Shown here in pieces: positions 52,801 to 60,706 of a stretch of DNA of 64,000 nucleotides (its first letter is position 1; each line of letters opens with the position of its first letter). The position numbers and the translations under genes are program-made. The notes under the pieces were generated by a model. That model made no database searches, was not told the origin of the DNA, and saw only the letters and a list, made by a program, of their open reading frames with translations. Location of the stretch: NCBI RefSeq assembly GCF_000497045.1, contig NW_015961956.1, positions 310,001 through 374,000 on the forward strand, written 5' to 3'. The DNA is from Kalmanozyma brasiliensis GHG001 (taxonomy: Eukaryota > Basidiomycota > Ustilaginomycetes > Ustilaginales).

Positions 52801-55800
52801 ATGTCGGAACAGATTCAGATCGATGCTGGCGCTTTCCAGCGGAGAGTCAAGAAGCTTCTCTCCGCCTGGAAGGACGGCAGCGATGACTTTGAACAGCTCG
52901 CGCAGGTCGACTCGCTCCTCGTCGTCATGGGCGGTCAGAACGACGACCTCATCTACTCCAAGACCACCGCCATTCACTCTTGGCTGCTGGGCTACGAATT
53001 CCCCTCCACCGTCATCCTCTTCACCAAGACCGCCGTCACGTTTGTCACCAGCGCCTCCAAAGCCGTGCATCTCGAGGCGCTCAAGAAGAGCAGCAACGGG
53101 TTTGACATTGAGATCCTCAAGCGTTCCAAGGATGAGGCAACCAACCGCGGCCTCTGGGACGACCTCATCTCTCGCATCAACGCTCAAGGCTCCAAGGTTG
53201 GCTGCCTGCCCAAGGACAAGCCCTCGGGCAAGTTTGCCGATGAATGGCACGCCGTCTTCGAAAAGGCGCAGAAATCCAATGACTTCAAGATGATCGACGT
53301 CAGCCCAGCTCTCAGCGCCGTTTGGGCCGCCAAGGACGAAGACGAAATCAAGGCCATCAAGTACGCCTCGAAGATGAGCTCGGCCGTCATGTCCGGCTAC
53401 TTTGAAAACGAAATGTCCACCATCCTCGACGAAGGCAAGAAGGTCACACACGAGCAGCTGTCCGAGCGCATCGAGGGCAAGCTCGACGACAACAAGATGT
53501 GGAAGAAGGTCAAGAACCTTGAAGGAGCTGACTTCTCGCTCGCCGACTGGTGCTACACACCAATCGTCCAGTCCGGCGGCGAATACGATCTCAAGACGTC
53601 GGCGGTCTCGACAACGAAGCGTCTGCAGGGTGCAGATGGCAACGGTGGTGTGGTGATCGCCAGCATGGGCATCAAGTACCGCAACTACTGCTCCAACATC
53701 GGCAGGACCTACCTCATCGACCCGCACAACAGCCAACAGAAAATGTACGCATTCCTGCATGAGCTGCAAACCGAGCTCGCTGACAAGCATGTCCGTGCCG
53801 GCGCAACGTGCAAGGACATCTACACAAAGGCCGTCGAAATCGTACGCGCCAAGGACGACAAGCTCGTGCAGTCTTTTGTCAAGAACATCGGCTTTGGTAT
53901 CGGTCTCGAGTTCCGCGACAGTGCATATGTCCTCTCGGGCAAGAACGCCCGCGCCCTGAAGAAGGACATGGTCGTCAACCTCTCGGTCGGCTTCCAGGAC
54001 CTGGACGACCCGAACCACAAGGGCGAGGTATACTCGCTCCTCTTGATTGACACACTCCGCATCAATGACGGAAGCGCTGCCACTTTCCTCACAGACCGTG
54101 TCCGCGGCACCAACGACATGGCGTTCTTCTTCAAGGATGACGAAGAGGAAGAGGAGGAAGAGGATCGCAGAAGCCCCGTCAAGCCCGACGGCAAGGTGAC
54201 GCCAGGCGGCAAGGTGTTGAGGAATAAGAACAGAGGTGCAGCGCTCGATGAGACCGCAGCGGAAAAGATGAAGGTGCATCAGAAGGAACTCGCCAAGCAA
54301 AAGCAGGAGGACGGTCTCGCACGCTTTGCCGGCGAGGACGGCGAAGGCAACGCTTCCAACGAGAAAGTGTTCAAGAAGTTCGAGAGTTATAAGCGCGAGA
54401 ACTTGCTCCCAACGAAAGTGGCAGATCTCAAAATCATGGTCGATCACCGAGCTCAGTCGGTCATCCTACCCATCTATGGCTACGCGGTGCCTTTCCACAT
54501 CAACACGCTCAAGAACGTCAGCAAGAGCGATGAGGGCGAGTACACGTACCTGCGTCTCAACTTCGTGACACCGGGTCAGATCGCTGGCAAGAAGGAAGAC
54601 GTGCCGTTCGACGATCCCGACGCCACGTTCGTGCGCAGCATGAGCTATCGATCCACCGACTCGTCGCGCTTCTCGGAGCTGTACCGCGAGATCACGGAGC
54701 TGCGAAAGTCGGCGACCAAGCGCGAAGCCGAGGAGAAGGAGCTCGCCGACGTGGTCGAGCAGGACAAGCTGATCCTGTCCAAGTCGCGCACCTACACGCT
54801 CCCCGAGGTGTTCCCTCGTCCTGCGATGGAGGGCAAGCGCGTGCCTGGAGACCTCACCATCCACCAAAACGGTCTGCGCTTCTCGTCGCCGCTGCGACCG
54901 GACCAGAAGATCGACCTGCTCTTCTCCAACATGAAGCATCTCTTCTTCCAGCCATGCGACAAGGAGCTGATCGTCATTGTTCACGTGCACCTCAAGTCGC
55001 CCATCATGATCGGCAAGCGAAAGGCCAAGGATATCCAGTTCTACCGCGAGGCGTCCGACGTGCAATTCGACGAGACTGGAAACCGCAAGCGCAAGTACCG
55101 ATCGGGAGACGAGGACGAGATCGAGCTCGAGCAGGAAGAGCGTCGACGCAGGTCGCAGCTCAACAAGGAGTTCAAGGTGTTCGCTGAGCGGATCGCTGAA
55201 GCCTCGGAAGGCCGCGTCACCGTTGACGTTCCTTACCGCGAGCTCGGCTTCAACGGTGTGCCCTTCCGCACCAATGTGCTGCTGCAGCCCACCACGGACT
55301 GCCTGGTGCACCTCACCGACCCTCCTTTCCTGGTCATCACGCTCACGGACGTCGAGATCGTCCACTTGGAACGTGTCCAATTCGGCCTGCAGTCGTTCGA
55401 CATGGTGTTTGTCTTTTCCGACTTTTCTCGTGCACCCATGCACGTCACCTCGATCCCGACTACATCGCTCGACGACGTCAAGCAGTGGCTCGACTCGGTC
55501 GACATCTGCGTCAGCGAGGGAGCCGTCAACCTCAACTGGGGCGCCATCATGAAGACGGTCAACGAGGACCCGTACGACTTTTTCGCCGAAGGCGGCTGGG
55601 GCTTCCTGCAGTCTGGTTCCGACGATGGCGATTCGTCCGAGAGCGAGTCTGGGTCGGAGTTTGGCAGCGACATGGACGACGGGCAGGAGGAGACGGATGT
55701 CGAGTCGGATTCTGGGAGCGACTTTGGCGACTCGGCTGAGGACGAGAGCGGATCGGAAGGGTTCGAGGACGAGAGCGAGGAGGGCGAGGATTGGGATGAG

Positions 55801-55899
55801 CTCGAGAGGAAGGCGGCCAGGGCGGACGAGAAGAAGAGGAGACAGGGAGGTGGGTCGGATGACGATGAGGATTCGGGCAAGAAGAGTAAGCGTCGATGA
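52801..55899 (+). CDS. SPT16: FACT histone chaperone subunit Spt16
   Basis: 1032 residues, one exon. Spt16 pairs with Pob3 (SSRP1) to loosen and rebuild nucleosomes ahead of and behind polymerases. The N-terminal peptidase-like domain (about 1-450; FQRRVKKLLSAWKDGSDDFE, later GGVVIASMGIKYRNYCSNIG) has the pita-bread fold but is not catalytic in this family. A charged linker leads to the dimerisation domain (about 520-650; KIMVDHRAQSVILPIYGYAV). The middle PH-like domain (about 670-930; GDLTIHQNGLRFSSPLRPDQ and SNMKHLFFQPCDKELIVIVH) binds H3-H4. The last ~95 residues are extremely acidic and then basic (GKKSKRR), binding H2A-H2B. Length and order match yeast Spt16 (1035 residues). ATG at 52801 gives the canonical start. 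Confidence 0.98.
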   Translation: MSEQIQIDAGAFQRRVKKLLSAWKDGSDDFEQLAQVDSLLVVMGGQNDDLIYSKTTAIHSWLLGYEFPSTVILFTKTAVTFVTSASKAVHLEALKKSSNGFDIEILKRSKDEATNRGLWDDLISRINAQGSKVGCLPKDKPSGKFADEWHAVFEKAQKSNDFKMIDVSPALSAVWAAKDEDEIKAIKYASKMSSAVMSGYFENEMSTILDEGKKVTHEQLSERIEGKLDDNKMWKKVKNLEGADFSLADWCYTPIVQSGGEYDLKTSAVSTTKRLQGADGNGGVVIASMGIKYRNYCSNIGRTYLIDPHNSQQKMYAFLHELQTELADKHVRAGATCKDIYTKAVEIVRAKDDKLVQSFVKNIGFGIGLEFRDSAYVLSGKNARALKKDMVVNLSVGFQDLDDPNHKGEVYSLLLIDTLRINDGSAATFLTDRVRGTNDMAFFFKDDEEEEEEEDRRSPVKPDGKVTPGGKVLRNKNRGAALDETAAEKMKVHQKELAKQKQEDGLARFAGEDGEGNASNEKVFKKFESYKRENLLPTKVADLKIMVDHRAQSVILPIYGYAVPFHINTLKNVSKSDEGEYTYLRLNFVTPGQIAGKKEDVPFDDPDATFVRSMSYRSTDSSRFSELYREITELRKSATKREAEEKELADVVEQDKLILSKSRTYTLPEVFPRPAMEGKRVPGDLTIHQNGLRFSSPLRPDQKIDLLFSNMKHLFFQPCDKELIVIVHVHLKSPIMIGKRKAKDIQFYREASDVQFDETGNRKRKYRSGDEDEIELEQEERRRRSQLNKEFKVFAERIAEASEGRVTVDVPYRELGFNGVPFRTNVLLQPTTDCLVHLTDPPFLVITLTDVEIVHLERVQFGLQSFDMVFVFSDFSRAPMHVTSIPTTSLDDVKQWLDSVDICVSEGAVNLNWGAIMKTVNEDPYDFFAEGGWGFLQSGSDDGDSSESESGSEFGSDMDDGQEETDVESDSGSDFGDSAEDESGSEGFEDESEEGEDWDELERKAARADEKKRRQGGGSDDDEDSGKKSKRR

Positions 55900-56078
55900 G
55901 CGGACGCTATGCGAGCAGATCATGTTCCACCTCAGAATGTCTCACGCAATCGCCAGTTCACATGCCTACACATTCGCTGACATCCGGCTGTTCTGATGTA
56001 GTAGCGCGAGACCGATGATGACCTTGATTGCAGCGGGGTATAATGTTGAGATGCACTGCTGACCCAGCCCCTCCGACA

Positions 56079-56564
56079 CTACTCTTCATCCGATGGCTCG
56101 CTGAGGTCCGACTCGTCGTCACCGTCCGGTATCCTCTCCAACCTCGCCGCATCCTCCCCTTCCTCCTCATACCCTTCCAAATGCACCTCATCAGGAAACC
56201 ACCCATACTCGCGCAGATTGACCCTGAACTTAGCGTTGGGATTCGCATGCCCAAAGTCGATCGTCACACCCTCCCCCCTTCCGTGTATGATCGTCACTCC
56301 CTCGTGCTGCAACCGTTGTGCTTGGCGTGCAGCAGCCTCGCCGCCGTCGCCCCGATCGGAGATCGCTCCGGAAGACGAGATGACGCGGTGCCACGGCACC
56401 GTGGGGTCTTGCAAGAACTTCAGTGCTGCACCGACCAGACGGGAGTGGGAGGGGTGGCCAAGGAGACGCGCAATGTGGCCGTACGATGTGACCCGGCCGT
56501 GCGGGATGAGGCGCGTCACGTCGTACACTTGGGCGTGAAACAGCTCTGGGTTGACTTGCGGCAT
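56079..56564 (-). CDS. ATL1: Alkyltransferase-like DNA repair protein (ATL)
   Basis: 161 residues. The fold is the DNA-binding domain of O6-alkylguanine-DNA alkyltransferase: VYDVTRLIPHGRVTSYGHIA with Tyr28, then the helix containing the base-flipping Arg (SRLVGAALKF, Arg42). At the active-site position the sequence is PWHRV (Trp58) where true alkyltransferases have PCHRV. That Cys-to-Trp change defines ATL proteins, which bind O6-alkylguanine and pass it to nucleotide excision repair instead of removing the alkyl group. The end FRVNLREYGWFPDEV parallels fission yeast Atl1. An acidic tail of ~40 residues (GDDESDLSEPSDEE) is extra. Convergent with SPT16 (179 bases) and divergent from the TRIC-like gene (255 bases). 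Confidence 0.93.
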   Translation of the reverse strand: MPQVNPELFHAQVYDVTRLIPHGRVTSYGHIARLLGHPSHSRLVGAALKFLQDPTVPWHRVISSSGAISDRGDGGEAAARQAQRLQHEGVTIIHGRGEGVTIDFGHANPNAKFRVNLREYGWFPDEVHLEGYEEEGEDAARLERIPDGDDESDLSEPSDEE

Positions 56565-56819
56565 TGTGCCGGGTGATCGGAGAGCTGAAGGCGAAGACGT
56601 CGCGGCTGATGGAGAGGTAGAGGCCGAGAAGGACGATGAAGTTTTGGACGATTCTTCTCGGGGGAGCTAAACGATGTACCGCGCGAGCCGCGCTGGTCAG
56701 TGCACACAGAATTTGGCGCCATCTTGGGCAGTCCTTGATATCCGGCCGCGAAGCCAGCACTCACTCCAAACACTTCTCCTCTTCTTTTCCGCACCACCAT
56801 CAACATAAACTCGATCAAG
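56565..56819. promoter_or_regulatory. Short bidirectional promoter region, ATL and TRIC-like genes
   Basis: Only 255 bases separate two start codons pointing apart, so the two genes must share or interleave promoter elements. The right end is C/T/A-rich leader (CTTCTCCTCTTCTTTTCCGC). Confidence 0.5.
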
Positions 56820-57704
56820 ATGCTTGCAGCGGCCCTTGCACCACTGGCCAGCGTCAACGCGAGGCTGGCCCTCCCCGTCCATGCCACCCTGTACCCCTTT
56901 CCACTCGCCACAACCCTCCATGCGCTGCGGGTGGCCATCGCGTACCGCGCCATCTGCGCCGCCTTCCTCGCCCGCCGCCGCTCGGAAGCGCGTCACACCC
57001 CCGCCGACCTCCACATCTCCCCCCTGCGCGACGCAGCCGGCTTCCTCATCATGGCCTGGGGCGGCGGCTTCATCTCCAACTACCTCCTCTGTCAGATCCC
57101 CGGTCAACTGCTCACCGTCTGGCCGTGGATCAACTACCTCTCCGTCTACTTCGTCACCAACTTCCTAGTGAAAGCGGTGGGTGCACCGTCGGCGAAGCTG
57201 TTGGATCTGGCCCTGCCGGTGCTGGACGGCGCCACGAGGACCGCGGCGTGCTATGGCGGAATCAACATGGTTCGCAACCACGCCAATCCGGCTGCTCGAG
57301 GCAGTTTGTTGTTGCAAGTGATCATCGGAACGGTGAGCGCCTGCGGTGGAGGGATCAGCGCGTTCACGCTCAACGTCTTTGATCCGCTCGGATGGAGTGT
57401 GGGAACACCGCCGTTCTTGAAGGCGAAAAGCCTGGTCGAGTTTACGGATATTTTGGCCCCCGCGTTGGCAAGCGCCGTGTTTGGCGTGCTGACGCTCAGC
57501 CACCCGGGGTATGGCGGAGTGTTGGCATATGTGCATGAAGGAAAGAAGGGCGTGCTCAGCCAGGAGAGCGGCAAGGCGGTCATCAGTCTCGTCATCGGCA
57601 CGTGTTTCTTTGTCAGGGCGATCTGGTTGCATGTGCTCATGCCCACACCGAGGGTCGTCGCTAGCAACAGGGCTGTTAGGAGTGCGAGCGCCAAGAAGGC
57701 GTAA
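56820..57704 (+). CDS. TRIC-type monovalent cation channel-like membrane protein
   Basis: 294 residues with about seven hydrophobic segments and a basic C-terminus (NRAVRSASAKKA). Features in common with TRIC channels are a glycine-rich helix kink AWGGGFISNYLL (79-90), an asymmetrical P-W-I-N-Y segment, and the core motif IIGTVSACGGGISA (168-181), comparable to the IGTVKGAGG-type motif of animal TRICs. A third hydrophobic repeat, LAPALASAVFGVLTLSHPG, follows. Animal TRICs sit in the ER/SR membrane and pass potassium to balance calcium release. Whether the fungal protein does the same is inference. No signal peptide cleavage site is evident. ATG at 56820 is the first after the leader. Convergent with the alpha/beta hydrolase, 86 bases apart. 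Confidence 0.6.
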   Translation: MLAAALAPLASVNARLALPVHATLYPFPLATTLHALRVAIAYRAICAAFLARRRSEARHTPADLHISPLRDAAGFLIMAWGGGFISNYLLCQIPGQLLTVWPWINYLSVYFVTNFLVKAVGAPSAKLLDLALPVLDGATRTAACYGGINMVRNHANPAARGSLLLQVIIGTVSACGGGISAFTLNVFDPLGWSVGTPPFLKAKSLVEFTDILAPALASAVFGVLTLSHPGYGGVLAYVHEGKKGVLSQESGKAVISLVIGTCFFVRAIWLHVLMPTPRVVASNRAVRSASAKKA

Positions 57705-57790
57705 CTCCACCCAATCGTGACACATACAACACACGGAAGAGATGCGAATTCATTGATTGCCAACATGTATGCTCATCTCTGAAGGCGACT

Positions 57791-58843
57791 CTAAGCGACG
57801 GACTTGCTCTTCTCCTCGCCCTCGGCAATGACCTTTTCGAGGATCGCATTGACCTTATCCGCGATCTGGTTGCCAAGGGCGTGGCCGGCGATGTCGAACT
57901 TGTGAAACTCGGCCGTGGGGAGATGCTTCTTGAGGTAGTCCGAGTTGCGCGGATCGACCAGGTAATCCGTGTCACCGGTGAGGATGGCGATCTTGGGCAC
58001 GTTTGTGTTGATGCGTCCGAGCGCTTCGTCGGGGATGTTGTGGGTGAGGGCGGCCTTCATCTGGCTCACTGCGCCGTGGAGGGTTTGGCGGGTGGTAAAG
58101 TGAAAGCGCCACTTGAACATTTCGTACAGCACCTCTTGGTTGGTTCGCTTGTTATCTTTGGTGGAGGGTTGAGCGAGCCAAGGCGAGGGGAAGAGGGTGG
58201 TGATGAGTCGATTGAGTCGATACTGCTCGCTGTCAAAACCTAGCACTCTACCCCCAAGGACACGGGCCAGGGAGGTGAGACCGTAGGTGGGAGTGTGATA
58301 CCTCCTCCCAGGGGCAGTCGAGATCAACGTCAACGACGAAATGATCTCGGGTCGTTGTCGTGCCATCTCCAACCCGATCATCCCTCCCATCGAAACACCC
58401 GCAATGTGCACCTTCTTCCACCCCAGACCTTCCAACAGATCAAACGCATCCTTGGCCATCTCCGACGTGCTGTACCACCCCGCCGGCGTCTCGCTGTTGC
58501 TCACACCCCGGTTGTCAAACACCAAACACGAGTAGCGCTCGTCCTGACTCAGATGCTCCACCTGAGGCAACCAGCCAAAGCACGAATTGTTGAGTCCCAT
58601 GACGAAGACGACTTTGATCGGACCCGTGCCGTGCACCTCGTGGTACAGCTTGAAGCCGTCTTTCGGTCCATTCTTGAGCAGGGACGTGCGACCGACGGCG
58701 ACGGTGGCCCGACCTTTGGAGTGAAGCGTCGAAGGGTTGAATACGGTAGGGAAGTAGTCGGGGGTGTTGCGCGCCGCGTCGAGCGTGGATTGCGTTGCGC
58801 CCGTGTAGGCTGCGCCCAGGGGAAGAAGTGCTTCCGTCGCCAT
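57791..58843 (-). CDS. Alpha/beta-hydrolase fold protein
   Basis: 350 residues, one exon. The catalytic triad can be read: Ser151 in the nucleophile elbow GVSMGG, an acid in TGDTDYLV (Asp293 most likely) and His321 in DIAGHALGN. The oxyanion-hole region is VFVMGLNNSCFGW (about 79-91), where usual relatives have HG. The first strand-turn FDNRGVSNSETP matches the prolyl-aminopeptidase/haloperoxidase type of hydrolase. A helical cap (about 190-270) lies between strands 6 and 7. No signal peptide, membrane segment or PTS1 (C-terminus KSKSVA), so probably cytosolic. The substrate (ester, lactone or peptide) cannot be told from sequence. It lies between two genes with no evident functional link. 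Confidence 0.88.
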   Translation of the reverse strand: MATEALLPLGAAYTGATQSTLDAARNTPDYFPTVFNPSTLHSKGRATVAVGRTSLLKNGPKDGFKLYHEVHGTGPIKVVFVMGLNNSCFGWLPQVEHLSQDERYSCLVFDNRGVSNSETPAGWYSTSEMAKDAFDLLEGLGWKKVHIAGVSMGGMIGLEMARQRPEIISSLTLISTAPGRRYHTPTYGLTSLARVLGGRVLGFDSEQYRLNRLITTLFPSPWLAQPSTKDNKRTNQEVLYEMFKWRFHFTTRQTLHGAVSQMKAALTHNIPDEALGRINTNVPKIAILTGDTDYLVDPRNSDYLKKHLPTAEFHKFDIAGHALGNQIADKVNAILEKVIAEGEEKSKSVA

Positions 58844-59380
58844 GATGAGTTCTAGAGAATGAGTCTTCCGGGATGAGTCGGGATGGTAGAGTGGGAGTCT
58901 ATGAAGTGGTGAGGTTCCGAGATGAGAGGAGAAAGGATGAGGACAAGAAGGATGGTATGGGTGGTAACAACTGAACGAGGGTGACCGCTCAGGGTTTGGT
59001 ACGACCAGCGTGAGGGTGCTGTGTATGCGGACGACGTTTCACGCGCACCGATCCGATGGCTTGCCCGTGGCCTTGGAGGCTTGGTGGAGTCCGGGCTGGC
59101 ATGCCGGAGCAAGCCCCTTTTTCCGCGGCATTTTTTGGGTGACATTTTCGAGGCCTTTTTTTGGCGCATGTCACATCTTCTTGACATCAGAACCAAATGC
59201 TGGTTGGTCGCTGTCGAGACTCTGGTCAACAACTCTTCCTTGATGAAGACTGGAGCATACGGCAGGCGTGGATCTCCAGAGGCCTGCCATGGCGTTCTCT
59301 TCAGGAGAGTACTTGTGCAAATGTGCATGTGAGGGGGCCTTTTTCTATAATCGTACATCGTTTCGGGTCCACGCTCGGCT
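58844..59380. other. Intergenic region
   Basis: 537 bases upstream of the hydrolase gene and downstream of Pch2 (both minus). Contains T-rich runs (CCTTTTTTTGGCG near 59153). No gene seen. Confidence 0.4.
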
Positions 59381-60706
59381 TTAGATCCCCGTCTCGCCAT
59401 TCTCCGGCTGCGTCTCCTTCAGCGCCTTTCTCATGGCCTGCATCCACACTTCGCACTCAATCGGCGCTTGTGCCATCCCAATATGGTGTGCGTGCGCCAG
59501 CACCGGCAGCCGTCTCAACGACCTTCCCGACAGACCCCTACACCCATTCGCAATCTCGACCAAAAGTATCCCAGCCCTGCCCTCAGGGGTCATCACGTTA
59601 TCAAGACTCTCCTTTGACGCCGCCACTTGGTAGCTCGGCAATCGCAACGGAGCGACCAGCCCCACACGCATCAGCTCCCTGAGACAGCTCTCCAAGATCC
59701 AGTAGATCGCCTTGGGCGGGGGCAATCCAACGTATTGCTTGATATCCGCTCGGTCGATAAACGCGCCATCGATGGCCTCGGTGATATTGCTCGTCGTCAT
59801 GATCAGCACGTTTTTGCGGTGCTTCAGCTTGTCCAGTTGCGTCAACAGCGCGTTAACGACACGGATCGAGTCGGTGGGTTCGGTGCCGGAGGCCGCGGCG
59901 CTCCTCGCGGCAGTGAGAGATTCCACCTCGTCGATGAGCACCACCACAAACGCCGCCTCGTCCTCGACCAGCTCGGTGATCATACTAAACAGGCGTTGGA
60001 CTAGCTTGCCACTCTCGGAAAACCATTTGGAGAAAAGAGAATGCGAGTTGATCTCCACCAGCTTGCCGTGCGTATAGCGACCGGAGAGGCGGATCGCCAG
60101 CTTCTGCGCTAGCGCCTTGCACAAAGACGTCTTGCCAGTCCCCGGCGGACCGTGAAGCAGCACAACGCGATTCCACGAGACAAGATTGAAGTCCACATTC
60201 GCATCGCTGAACAGCAGCGTGGTGTAGATGTAGTTGAGGAGCTTGGTTTTGATATCGTCCTCGTAGACCAGGCTGTCCCATACACCGTCGAGAGCGCGAT
60301 TGGGGAGCTCAGCGACCGAGGCGGCAATGCTCTCTTCGGCCTGGTCGGCGTCTGGTTCTGCCGCAGAGAATTCTTCTGTAAAGTCGTCGGATAGGGGCTG
60401 GTAGACGTGGACTGAGAGCTTGGCCGAAGTGATGGGAATGGAGGAAGATCTCGAAGCAATTTCGGCGATGCGTATCCTGTCGACGTGGGCGGTGAGGAAG
60501 CGCGAACTCGTCCAGTCCACGACCTCTGTTTCGGCCTGAAGTGTAGTGCGATTGGACGTGAGAAAGACTCGTGCTGCGGTTGCAACGTCTGCAACGTCCG
60601 CTGTCGAGCTTGGTCGTAACCGCACTTCGATGTGGACTGCTACGGGGGGCAGATGAGCGGTTCCGTTCACCGACCCCGACGCTGATGGCAGTGCTTCCGT
60701 CTGCAT
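59381..60706 (-). CDS. PCH2: AAA+ ATPase Pch2/TRIP13, HORMA-domain remodeller
   Basis: 441 residues, one exon. An N-terminal substrate-binding domain (about 20-110) leads to DGVWDSLVYEDDIKTKLLNY and one AAA+ module: Walker A GPPGTGKTS (186-194), the segment LVEINSHSLFSKWFSESGKL, Walker B VVVLIDE (254-260) and sensor-1 Asn in MTTSNITEAIDG, followed by FIDRADIKQYVGLPP. These are the hallmark TRIP13/Pch2 motifs. The hexamer unfolds the safety belt of HORMA proteins. It acts in the spindle checkpoint (Mad2) and in meiosis (Hop1/HORMAD). All catalytic motifs appear intact. The length is close to human TRIP13 (432) and shorter than yeast Pch2. ATG at 60706 is the only sensible start. Confidence 0.95.
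   Translation of the reverse strand: MQTEALPSASGSVNGTAHLPPVAVHIEVRLRPSSTADVADVATAARVFLTSNRTTLQAETEVVDWTSSRFLTAHVDRIRIAEIASRSSSIPITSAKLSVHVYQPLSDDFTEEFSAAEPDADQAEESIAASVAELPNRALDGVWDSLVYEDDIKTKLLNYIYTTLLFSDANVDFNLVSWNRVVLLHGPPGTGKTSLCKALAQKLAIRLSGRYTHGKLVEINSHSLFSKWFSESGKLVQRLFSMITELVEDEAAFVVVLIDEVESLTAARSAAASGTEPTDSIRVVNALLTQLDKLKHRKNVLIMTTSNITEAIDGAFIDRADIKQYVGLPPPKAIYWILESCLRELMRVGLVAPLRLPSYQVAASKESLDNVMTPEGRAGILLVEIANGCRGLSGRSLRRLPVLAHAHHIGMAQAPIECEVWMQAMRKALKETQPENGETGI

Noticed and set aside
52783..55923. Two antisense frames of 554 and 485 residues opposite SPT16
   Set aside because: Same codon-bias effect as over eIF5; the sense strand is an unmistakable Spt16.
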